From Antedon bifida (Eukaryota > Echinodermata > Crinoidea > Comatulida > Antedonidae): a stretch of DNA of 64,000 nt. A program made the position numbers and the translations under genes. Positions 14,711 to 26,500 of this stretch are shown one piece after another (position 1 is the stretch's first letter; each line of letters starts with the position of its first letter). The stretch is from positions 6,701,001 to 6,765,000 of the forward strand of contig OY727095.1 in the NCBI GenBank assembly GCA_963402885.1, read 5' to 3'. Below the pieces are notes generated by a model. The model was not told the DNA's origin and searched no databases. It was given only the letters and a program-made list of their open reading frames with translations.

Positions 14711-14866
14711 TTAAAGAATTTTTTCAACATGAAAATTATTTAAAAAATAAATATTTAGATAATTTAGTAATTTGGTTTTAAAAGAACAAACATATATATC
14801 TAATTCACTGGGTAAGTTATTCCAAATTCTTGTAACACGTGGGATATTATTGAAAAGAAGATTCTG
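14711..14866 (-). mobile_element. LINE ORF2 C-terminal remnant
   Basis: On the minus strand a 51-codon frame contains PRVTRIWNNLPSELDI and then SFKTKLLNYL before a TAA stop. The pattern R-x-x-R-x-WN-x-LP followed by a short FK segment is the usual end of non-LTR reverse transcriptase ORFs. No reverse transcriptase core is visible upstream, so it is a 5'-truncated fossil. Clade not determined. Confidence 0.6.
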
Positions 14867-15932
14867 TTATATATTATTATCATTAATTAGGCCTATCTAA
14901 CATACCTTTAGATTCATTGGTCATCACTAATATAAATCCAATTAAAACAAATTGCGTAAAGTTCAGAAGGGATATACCCATCTCAGTACATTATCTTCGT
15001 TATCAAAACGCTGTCATATTAATATAATATTTCATATAAAATGATGTGTACATATCAAAATTATTTCACAATGTTTGTGTCTAATCGATCCGGCATTACG
15101 TGCTTACATTACAGTAGACTGGCGCTTGTGATTCTACCGAGGATACTATACCGTTAAGGGTTACTATGGTGACGAACGGCACGAATAATTTGTTTATTTT
15201 TATATTTTACACGTTTAACAGTCTATCACATACGATTGTACGCGATTCAGGGTTATGCAAATGTCATTGTTGGACTCGATACAAAAGACGACGTCTTGTA
15301 CCCAGTTCATAATTGGATTTTCGCTACTGATAATTTCATAACCTCTTCTCCCAGTGGCGCTTAATTGGAGTAAGTGTTATCAGGCTTACTTAAAGTAGGT
15401 GGTATGTCTATTGGTGGTATAGATGGAATTGGTATATTGTCGATATTGGTATTAAATAAATATATTATTGGTAAGTATTAGGGAAGATGAGTTTCACTCT
15501 TCCCTGGTAAATATGTATTAGTGCAAAACAATTGTTTACAAATTTCGAACAGACTCTTACTTTCGACTACACGATGGTAGAACCGCGTAGGAGAGATCAA
15601 TATCGCGCCCTGCTAAATTGACTTCTCGCTCACAGATGTTCATATATTGTCACGAATAACCTTATATATACAATTGCGTTTTAAAGCATAAGTTTATGAC
15701 TCAATGTACTATAATATCACACACGACTCAGAATTATTTTATTAGCTTCAAATATTGTACTATAGGCTATACTAGTGCCATGACAACGTCGACGCGGAAA
15801 TACGTCACCATATTCACACAATACATTCAACACCTGCACAAAAGATAAAGTTTACCATTCAATACAAAATAAATTCACTCAGTTTGAAGCTATGTTTAAA
15901 ACGAGAAAACAATTAACGTAGGCTGTACTCAC

Positions 15933-15967
15933 CGAAAAACAATCATTTTTGTTGGTGTCGTCACCGC
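15933..15967 (-). other. Candidate 35-nt microexon, copy 1
   Basis: A 35-nt segment lies between a good acceptor (ctctatttccag) and a good donor (GTGAGTAC) on the minus strand. In one frame it reads AVTTPTKMIVF and ends in phase 2, which would join the phase-2 acceptor of the gene A repeat exon. A diverged copy lies 90 bp upstream. There is no transcript evidence; it could be an untranslated or chance exon. Confidence 0.25.
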
Positions 15968-16021
15968 CTGGAAATAGAGGAATTAAAACGAATACCCAAG
16001 TAAATAGGCCTACATATCACA

Positions 16022-16056
16022 CCTAATAACAAACATTCGTGTTCGTGTCGTCACCG
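16022..16056 (-). other. Candidate 35-nt microexon, copy 2
   Basis: This is the 90-bp-spaced duplicate of 15933-15967. It has the same length, an acceptor ending tatttccag, and the same open frame (TVTTRTRMFVI), but a weaker donor (GTGTGA). Confidence 0.2.
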
Positions 16057-17057
16057 TCTGGAAATAAAAGAATTAAAACGTACATGCCATCCCTGGAACA
16101 CGTGAAATTCCATGCAAATATGGTCACCTGTTACGTAATGAATATGTTGTATGTTTTACGTTTTGTAGGATCAACGTACGTGGATTTAAAAAGAAACAAA
16201 GCAAATAAATGAGTTACGATATTTATGGTTTGTATCTAACTAATAATATTGGAATAATGGGATTTCTTAATGCGTACCTTTTAGTATTATTTTTAAACGT
16301 TCCTCACATTTGTTCCTTGATACTCTGACCGCTACTAAGGATCACGCACACAGTCTCGATGTACAGTAAGTAAAATAGGTTATAAATGGTACGTAACATT
16401 CGATTATTTTTTTTAACGAGTATTTTATACAGTCCAATCCTTCCTTCGTGAGATTCCTATTCAGGTGACACCCTTATTGAACACTTTCCGTGGATTGAAT
16501 GAGGGGATATTTAACTGTACAGACAATCCTTATACTTAAGGGGATATCAAGGGGGTACTGTGATGGGTCCTAATAGGGGTTCTACTGTATGTTCCAGCAT
16601 GGAGGTATAATAATACCTCCATGATGAAACACGCATTAAAAATACTCACTTTTAGATACTTCGTGTTTTCGAATCATGAAAAGCACGTCTCTCTATGTAA
16701 ATCCACATTTTGTGCAAGAATTACTTGTGTAACAATTATAAGGTGTCTAATACACCAATACAGGTCCTACTTGCAATTAATGTTATTGTATTTTAAAAAA
16801 AACAACCATTTATTCATTAAGTATATATTTGTTTATTAAAAAAGGTTTATTAAATATTTGAAAAAGTTTACATATTTCAATTCACTATTTAATATTATAT
16901 AAATACTGAGTATGATTACATTTTATACATGAATACACATCTATTGTATAGTTTTATTAAATAAATATAGTTTTATTATTAGTTTTACAATGTACACAAC
17001 TATCATATAGAATTGACTGCAGTTCGATTATATTTTATTTAATAAAACATTTTATGA

Positions 17058-17063
17058 TTTATT
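17058..17063 (-). terminator. Candidate polyadenylation signal of gene B
   Basis: AATAAA lies on the minus strand about 370 bp beyond the gene B stop codon; another lies near 17033-17038. The region is AT-rich, so the match alone is weak. Confidence 0.3.
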
Positions 17064-17434
17064 AAAATAATAATAATAGTAGAATAACAATGTTTTGTCT
17101 ATTTACATATGACTAATTAAAATACAAAAATATATTTTATATAGATACAAATATAAATGATATAATACATTTGTTGTTAAAATAATGTTTATAAAATAGT
17201 CCCTATAATAATGTATGCATACTATAAGTATTACGTACTGCAATGACAATCTAAAAAAAGGACTCATTTCAAGTCTCAAGCCTGGCAAGAATACAAACAT
17301 CTTGACATTTATAATCACCCCTAAATAGACTACCCTCTATCGCGTAAATGTCACAAAAGACTTTACAATACTGATTCTTTGCATATTACTGTTCATATAA
17401 ATAGTGGATGTGTTGTCCATGTAAAAGTGTCTAT

Positions 17435-17518
17435 CTAAAAGTAACCATTACGATTGTTCTGGGAAAATCTACCACGTTGTTGTCGGTAATCGTCACTGCT
17501 CGTATCTGACGCATACTC
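17435..17518 (-). CDS. Gene B exon 53: end of cytoplasmic tail and stop
   Basis: Phase-0 acceptor after ttttcag. It encodes [16 protein letters not shown] and ends NNRNGYF followed by TAG. The tail is rich in Ser, Asp and Tyr, fitting a phosphorylated cytoplasmic segment. Confidence 0.85.
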   Translation of the reverse strand, partial: EYASDTSSDDYRQQRGRFSQNNRNGYF

Positions 17519-20500
17519 CTGAAAATCACAAAAACATTATTATATTCATATGGATGAGAAAACACAGTTATGAAAGAGAAGCCTTGCATCGTCATATTAA
17601 GCTTGGTTCCTGCTAGGACGTACAGCAAGCGAGTTGACCAATGACGACCGACAGTTAGAATAGTCCATCGCGTATGATTGGTCAAATTACTTATGTTGGG
17701 CTTGCATCGTAATATACGGTTTTAAAATCGCTGTGTCATGCATATTAACCACTATTTAAGCTTGGTTGCAGCTAGGACGCAACGCAAGCGAGTTGACCAA
17801 TGACAACCAACAGTTTGAATAATCCATCGCTTGTGATTGGTCAAATTACTTGTGTTGCGCTTGCATCGTAATAGACTGTTTCAAAATCGCTGTATCATGC
17901 ATAGTAACCACTATTTAAGTTTGGTTGCAGATAGGACGTAACGCAAGCGAGTTAGAATAATCCATCGCTTGTGATTGGTCAAATTACTTGCGTTGCGCCT
18001 AAATCCTTGTGTTGCGTCCTTTTATACTCGACAGTGATGAGGAAAATGAAAAGAAGGTGGAGAGATAATATCAAGAGATTTTCCGAGTACTGCGAACTGG
18101 TCGATTGCTTCAGTGAAGAGGAATGGAAAATGTTTCTCGAGGAGGGTTACATCAACAGTGGGTGCATACATAACATGTGATGACGATGATGTTGATGATG
18201 TTGGTGATGATGATGATGCTGATTATTATTATGACTCACTGTAGCAGACTGTAAACGTATTGCTGTACAACTGATGAAAGATCATGAATACTCAAAAGTT
18301 CCCTATTATACAATTCAATATTAAAATGAGTTGCTAAAAAGGAGTCTAGGCCTACCTCATAAGAGCTGGCTTCATTCCCTGTTACAACATATGGCCGCAT
18401 GAATTGGTCTGATGAGACTGAATCATATTCTCTTGGCCGATTTGGTCTATTCGAAGTCTACAATATAGACAAAATAATAGTTATAATCTTGCTAATACTC
18501 ATTAGGTTGAAATCACATGTTAAAACAATCTGGATGGACAACCCATGTGAGGATTACGCAACACCTTGACTGCTTGTGTCAAATAAACAAATGAAATGAA
18601 AATATTAAGAGGACAATCCCAATAAACGACCGAGGGACAAAATCTATTGGCAATCCCCATTCAGTCAGAGCACACCTCTATTAGTGGATACTTTGTAGAG
18701 TCCTGAATGTGTCCTCTTAATGGAGGTTCAACTGTATCTCAAAACTTACATTGAAATACGTCGAATTCCTGATTCCAGTTGCTAAATGAGCCATTCTATC
18801 TGTATCACTTCTATAACCTTCGGCGTAAGAAGACATCGAGAGTCTGTCATCATCTCTCTCGGGTAACCGAAGACCGGCTGCCGGATTTGAAACAAACCGA
18901 CCTTTGAATATTTCCTGTCTTCGTTTACGAATGATGAAAACAAAACAAGTGAGTAAGAAAAGAACGAGGAGAAGGAAGAAGACTGTGACGACGATGACGA
19001 TAACTGCTACCGGCACTGGTTCGGCTATGAAAATAAAATGAATTGAATGAAAACAATAATAATAAATAAGATGAAGACGTCCTGTACTTCTCCTCTGTTA
19101 CAAGTCTACAAATACGTTCCGTTATACGTTATCAAGTATAAGCAATAATTGATAGATGCATATTTTGTGGTATAAACAAAAAATGGGATCTGGGTTTCTG
19201 GGTAGTCTAAAAATTAAATTCACTTACTCTCTTTTTCACATTGATCTCCGCTATAGTCTTCCATACACCTGTATTTAAAAGACATTTTTGCAAATTTACT
19301 TAATTGTTGAATAATTAAATTGCACCAAGTCGTCAATTGATGACGACTATGACAAAATTGTGTCCTGGGTTCACACAAATTGTAAGATCTCTAAGTAAAT
19401 GCAGTAACGTTTCATTTTGCAATGAAGATACTTACAGGCATTCTCTTGTACTTTCAACAACTGAACAATTTCCGCGATTGTTACAGTAGGAGTTATCACA
19501 ATTTTCACATGCATCACCATTAAATCCATCAAAACAACTGAATAAATAACAATATGTATGTGAATAATCTGTTATGTCACTCATAATTGAAACAATAGAT
19601 TGTTTTCAGGAACAGTTATATTGGAGTAATTTACTATCCTATCATTTATTTCGTCATTAACAAATAGGCCGTCAGACAATAAAAGAGAACAAGGTAAGGA
19701 GTAAATCAATGTGGCAGGATCACCTAAAACAACAGTCGATTGGCTCTCCATAAAGAAACAGCAGTACTTACAAAATGTTAAATATAAAATATTTAAAAAC
19801 GTTACATGCATTTTTGCAAGTTAAATTGCATTTCAAATAATGCAGTACAACACAAACCTGCATACAATTTCTTCTAATGTACTAACAGAGCAGTTTCCAT
19901 TTTCGTTGCAGCTTGAACTTGTACAGTCAATTGGAAGGTCTGAAATACAGAATAGTAGTAAGTATATCTGATTCTCGGCGGTTCTAATACTAATCCAATA
20001 CCAAACAGAGGTATCAAACATACTTTCAAAACAATCATCTTAACGATTTTTCAAAATAACCAAAGCAAATATGTTTACATAACTTTTGTCTTAAAAGTCC
20101 ATTCCAGAGATAAAAAGAACAGTTTCGGATAAATAGCCTAAAGACTCACATTTTAAGAACATCACATCTTTACTATCTCAACTTACTGTACAATTACCTC
20201 AACATTCATAAATAAATAAATAAATACAATGGTAAAACATATAATATAGTATACCATTAATAGAGGATCTTGCAAGAAGAAATGGCCGCTTGTCACGTAA
20301 CACCCAACTTAAGCAATCATGACAGATTGCCTACCTAAGCATCGTTCAAATTTTAGTCTCCTCATAATTCAACCTTCCAAACAGTGGCGTAACCAGAGGC
20401 CTGAGGCCTCTGGTTTAGGAACTGTGGCCTTCCAACGCTGGAGGCATTGGGCGTTTTTAGCCTTTTACGGCATATTATTTTAATGTCTGTTTTTTCCTCT

Positions 20501-23500
20501 GGGCACTGCTCATGGGCCCCTGTAAGCTCTGGGGCCCCTGGGTTTAGCCAGTGAGCGCTCATAGCCGTTACACTTCCAAAACTATCAGTACTTACTATAC
20601 ACAACCGCTTCATAGTTCATATCTACTCCTATACTGAATCCATCAGGTGTCGAAAGAACACTGTCAACTGTACTGTTCAACAGCATTGTTAGAAGTTCTT
20701 CTGCCTCATGCTGAGTAATATTAAAGAAATCTAACTGGTATACAACAATTATACTACCACTCTTGTACCCAAGTATCGAACTTCCGAAAAACGTATCCCC
20801 AAGAAGTTGTTGGTAGAAGTAGTCGATCTAGAACGAATACCAATGTATGTTTGTTACAATGTTCAAATATTTACTGTTATGTTACAGCAATGTTTCTGAT
20901 ATTATTGTTGTTATACAACATCAGTGTTAACGATTCTTAGCAGTATCATTAATAGTAGTAAACTGAAATTTAATTCAATTCCGTTTAAAATTACTCAAAG
21001 ATTGAGAAGAATGATGACAAAATGACAAAACCATGGACAAAACACTAAAATCATGTGCATAAACATAAAATGCCATGATAAATTAATTATAAGTATTAGT
21101 TACATTGTTAAAATAAATACAGTTCTTTAGAGAGGCATATATTCAATGGTTCATGCATTTAATCTTTATGCGCAACGCAAGCGTTTTGACCAATGACAAG
21201 CGACAGTTCGAATAATCCATCGCTTGTGATTGGTAACCTAACTTACGCGGCGTTACGTCTTTGTGTTGCGTCTCTAGTGGAAACCAAGCATTAGAGAGAC
21301 TACCTATTTAGAAACATTTTTTGGGGGCGGTAAATGGATTTCAAATATAATATCCAATATTCTATCTCTTGAATAGAGTACCATTTTAAGGTATGCATAC
21401 TTACAATTGTAGTAAAAGTATTGGAATACTCTATATACAATGCTGATGTAGGATCTTCAAGATCTGGTGTAAACTCTACTTCAGATCCATTCAATGTAAC
21501 GGCAAGAATTTCACCACGGTAGGATAAAGCAACTATATGCAAGACAATATGATGTTATCTAACATTCAATTTAATTCAACATTTTTTTCCATCATTTATT
21601 TCAAGATATTCATGATTCAAGAAATTGTATTGGTCCAAATCATTTCAACCAAAATCAACATATGTACATTTACTAAACAAATAAAACAACAAATTGTATT
21701 AAGAGAAATCAAAAGCTTGGGAATCGTCATAGACAGCAACAGTTTGTTCTTTTTGCATTAGTATTCTATGAAAACAAATTGATTTGTGAGGGTCCCTAAT
21801 GATCAGCTTCGGTTGGATGGACCACCCTCGTAAAATATTGTTGAAATAAATAAAATAAAATTGGGAGCTGAACAAATAGTCTTTTGAAATTACCGCAATT
21901 ATATTGTTTAAACATCTCGTTAAGCGTTGCATGTCTGGAGTATACGTAAAAAAATGTAATACATACCTGAACATTGAGTGTTTACTGGTACATATCCCGC
22001 TACACAATCACAGCTGTAGGCCCCATCTGTGTTTACACACACTCCGTTAGTGCCACATATATCAGGGTCTGTACATTCGTCATTATCTATCAAATAGAAG
22101 TATGTTATAGGCTAACTTTAATACTTAGAAACATAGGCCTACTAATAGGATTTGTCACTCTTGCTTGCTAGTTTCCCATTTCTACTCAGATAAAGAAAAA
22201 TAATTTTATTTATGTTGTTTATAGTTTTGATTGCATTTTAACTTACCTGAACACACGTTATCTACAAGGCTATAACCAACTGCGCATGTACAGGTGTAAT
22301 TACCCTCTGTATTGTTACACACTGTGTTGACGCCACACACCTCAGGCATAGTGGTACATTCGTCAATATCTTGAAAAGAAAAATACACAGTAATGCTTGG
22401 AAATTAATTATGTAAAAGTAGTTACTTATTAGTGTGATAATGCAATTACGAAGAGAAATTTATGTAATCACTAGGATTTAGGACAACAATATTTTAATAA
22501 AAAACAGCTGAACATACCTGAACATATATTATTTACTTGTACATATCCAGCTACACAATCACAGATGTAGGCCCCATCTGTGTTTACACACACTTCGTTA
22601 GTACCACATATATCAGGATCAGTGCATTCGTCATTATCTAAATTAGAGAGGTAGTATAGTTATATGCTACAGTAACCGTTATACACATGTAGGGTAACTA
22701 TTTATTGTAATGTAATAATTACTTTCGTATACACATATTTTATAATACAATTATTTTGAAATAAGTTATGGTATAGTAATCTCAACTACAACAACTTGTA
22801 CTCTAAAAATTTGATTTGTCACATCAACAAGTGAACTTACCTGAGCAAATGTCCTCTACAAGGCTATAACCAACTTCGCATGCACAGGTGTAACTACCCT
22901 CTGTATTGCTACACACTGTGTTGACACTGCATACTTCAGGCATAATGGTACATTCGTCAATATCTTTAAAAAAGTGTTTTTAATTTTATGATACAATACA
23001 GTTACAGTATTTTAGTAATATATTTATCATAGGGCACACATTGGTGTTTTTCTTCTTTCTTCTTTTCTTGTCTTACGTATGAAAAAATGGATAGATAAAA
23101 AAAATCTTGACTAAAATATGATTTCATGAAAACAGAAGTTCCATGTATATATTTGGTTATTATCTGTAAATATTGAATTTTTGTTGTAATGAAGTCATGA
23201 AATTAAATGATTGAAAAATAGTGAAGTACAGTATAATAAAGGCATGTACGAAACGAGACAAAATAGCCTACTGCATATAACACCATCTTACCGACACATT
23301 CTCCTCCCTCTACGCTCATATAACCTGTTGTTTCACACAAGCAGATGTAACTACCCATCGTGTTCTGGCATGTGGTGACCTCTGGACACAGGCCATCGAC
23401 CAGACATTCATTAATATCTGAAAAACAACATTGTAATTGTACAAAATGTAGGCCTAACAATAATAAGTGAAATTTAAAAAAAATACATTATGGTCTACCT

Positions 23501-26500
23501 TCAACTGTGCACGTGTTCAGCCTCTTTATATTATCATTGTTTTAATCAATCAAATATAGTATCTTTTACTAAAACATTAGAGATTCCTTGATGTTCACAA
23601 CATGCGCTCTAAAGCTTTGTCTACAAACTTTATGTGACAAAAATATGAGCCCATATATGGACATGATGATGTCATATCACTACCATATCTGGGCATATCA
23701 CTACCATATTTGGACAGAGCTTAAAAGAAACAATTATAGTCACATCATAGAGCAGTTATAACGCACATTGCAGATTGGAATATAAACGTGTACCATTCAA
23801 CAACCTAGAACGTCTCACAAATTGATATTTAAAATCTCTAATCGTTAAATGGTAGAACACAATGCATGGTAGGCCAACATGATACAAAATCGACCAATCG
23901 AATGGCAATAATATACTTCAGGTGTGTAAAGCTCTGTCAAACTATGAAACTAGTTTGACAAAAATATTTGGGCACATTACATTTCGTTGTCACATAAAGT
24001 GTAGAAAGAGCTTTAGGTATGAAACATCACTTACCGCTACATGCATCCTGTGCTTCGTTGATTTCAAATCCATTAAAACATGAACTACAAACAAACATGT
24101 CATTTCCTGTGGATTCACAAACTTCGAAAAACCTTTCTGTGCAGTCATCAGTACCATCAAAACAACGGTCGATTACTGGAAAAGAAAATGGACAATAGTG
24201 GTTTAAATAGAAATTGTAGATTTGTGTTCTTTTATGTATTATTAATTTATGTATATATTTTTTTTCTTTTTCGTATTTAATGTTATATCTTGGTGTGGGT
24301 CAAACTTAAAGTTTTTCTTCTGACTTTATGACTCTCCCCCCACATGATTACTTCATTGTATTTATTATCGAGTATGTTATATATTGTGGAAATAAAATAA
24401 AATTGAAATTGAATAGACAGGCACTATATAGGTAGGTTTCCCTATTGAGGAATACTCAGGCATGGCAGCACAAGCACTATATATGTAGGTTCCTTATTGA
24501 GCAACAAAACATTCTCAAAATGGTTACAAAAGCAGGCAATCAAATTCCAAGGATACACTTAGGATACACTACCCCTTTCGCACCACTTCAGAGTTTACAT
24601 ACACCGAGGCGTAAAAATATATATTTGTTTACACCATGGTGTGTGGTTTTTCTAGGCTAAATAGTGTTATATTTACTTGGCTCGGAAACGTCTGTAACAT
24701 TGGTGAATATTTTACTGTCTGGTGGTAGAATATCATTATCTCGTCCTGTTAGACCGTCAAGGAACGCTTGCAATAACTGGGAATTGGTAATGTTTAATGT
24801 TACGTTAAATGTTACAATAAATGTTGCCCGTATGCCATCAGGTGCACTTGAGAATCCAGTGGTTTCTGTGCCATAGTACTGATTTGCATATACACTCATT
24901 CTAAACAAATCGTCCATCTGTAGAAATGTAAAAGAACAGGTGTTTAAAGGATGAATATGTTGTGATATGATACAATATTTATAGATATACCAAAAACTGG
25001 ATTAAAAAACAGGACAATTATTTGCCTGGAAAAATGTAATTTAAAGCAAAAATACTTAAATTGTCTGTAAGACAATGGTTTTTGGTTTATATTAACTGTT
25101 TCTTTTGTCTTTTTATAAGTAAAATAATAGTTTTTTTGGGAACAATACACTGATCATACAACTTTCACCTCTTCTAAAGTGGCCCCTATCGAGTGCTTCC
25201 ACCAAAACGGCACTCATTCACGTCACTTGTGACTTGTCCAGGGCCTAAGATAGACCCATACACCAGCTAACACACCACTCAGATAAACTGGACCTCAAGT
25301 TTTATGCCCTTATCCGAGACTTTAACCATATTGTTTATTATTCTTACAACAGAGACACATACTTGTTCAGGCCCTATCGTTAAGACTAAATACATGTAGC
25401 ACCATACTTACATTCATGGAAATAGCTGTACCAACTTCATCAGCGTTCAATGAATCAAAGAACATGCTTGCTTGCAAGCCTTGAATGTATTCAAAATCAA
25501 TAGCCATATTCTTTGCGTTGGCCTCTGTAAATTCAAAAGTCCAAATACAAATTCAACATTGAAAAGAAGGAGGTTTATGCCTACTCGAAAAAAGCACAAA
25601 CCTAGCCTAGGCTGGTTTAGAGTGAACGCCGTGTTTGGCAAGAAAGGTTTTCAAAAGTTTTGTAGACTATTTAAACTTCGGCAAACTAACTTGCAGAAGT
25701 TATATATTATGCACTTCTTTTAAAAACTAGTTAAATAAAAGTCGGGCAACATTAATTCTGAATAAGAGAACAGAAAAATCAAGTTGAAATTAAACAAACA
25801 TATAGGCCTATTGATATGTTATTTACAACTATTACCTGTACATTGTCCACTTATGTTGAAGAAGTTTGTTTGACATGTGCAGTAAAAAGCGCCCTCGTTG
25901 TTGACACATCGCTCATTTTTGTCTGTATCACAAGGATTCACCATCTGTCTACATTCATTAATGTCTAAAATAAACAATAAATATTATGTAAATACGCACA
26001 AATACCAGTAAACAAAATCATCTGGATAACTAGTGTATGTAGAAACATACCTTTTTGATAGTATTCTGGTGTATTCATATTTACTAAAGGGGACGCCTTC
26101 AGGATCCAAAACCAAGTGTCCGTTAATAGGTGTATGATTTACTAAGGTGTTCTCTGAAGGAGTAGTGAAAACTGTAGTGTTAAAGTTCTGTCTACACTAT
26201 CAAACTTTATGTGAACAATACGTGATGTGTCTATATGGACATAATGATGTCATATTACTACTATACTTGGACATATCAATTTGGGCACGTCATACTTTTT
26301 TGTCAAACTAGTTTGATAGTGTAGACAGAGCTAAAATATATTTTCCCCCTCATTCGTTTTACGAAAAAGTGTCTCTTTTAGTAGTATCTTATATTTTTCA
26401 AAGGATGGGTTACTCTATAAACACAGGACAATGATATTATTGGACGTTTACATTTATTAAAGGTTTATGAACTCTCTTACCTGAACAATTAAAGCCATTT

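Larger units (their letters stand above)
10879..17434. other. Region between gene A exon and gene B stop; mostly unassigned
   Basis: This AT-rich stretch holds the 3' flank of gene B and either the first intron(s) or the promoter of gene A. I see a LINE remnant (14711-14866), an element tail (12863-12912), a LINE-like tail near 14120-14155 and a duplicated candidate microexon (15933-16056). I found no convincing signal-peptide exon for gene A. Short open frames, such as the one starting at 16621, lack domain features or codon structure. Confidence 0.6.

Noticed and set aside
15400-15470. Short plus frame MSIGGIDGIGILSILVLNKY as a possible signal peptide
   Set aside because: Wrong strand for both genes, no donor in phase, simple GGTATT-type repeats.
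17431-17685. 84-codon minus frame overlapping the last exon of gene B
   Set aside because: It is in a different frame from exon 53, which is fixed by the acceptor and by phase agreement with exon 52.
17971-18180. 69-codon plus frame ending [15 protein letters not shown]
   Set aside because: Starts inside the 159-bp repeat; could hold a fragment of a retroelement tail ([10 protein letters not shown]) but there is too little to call.
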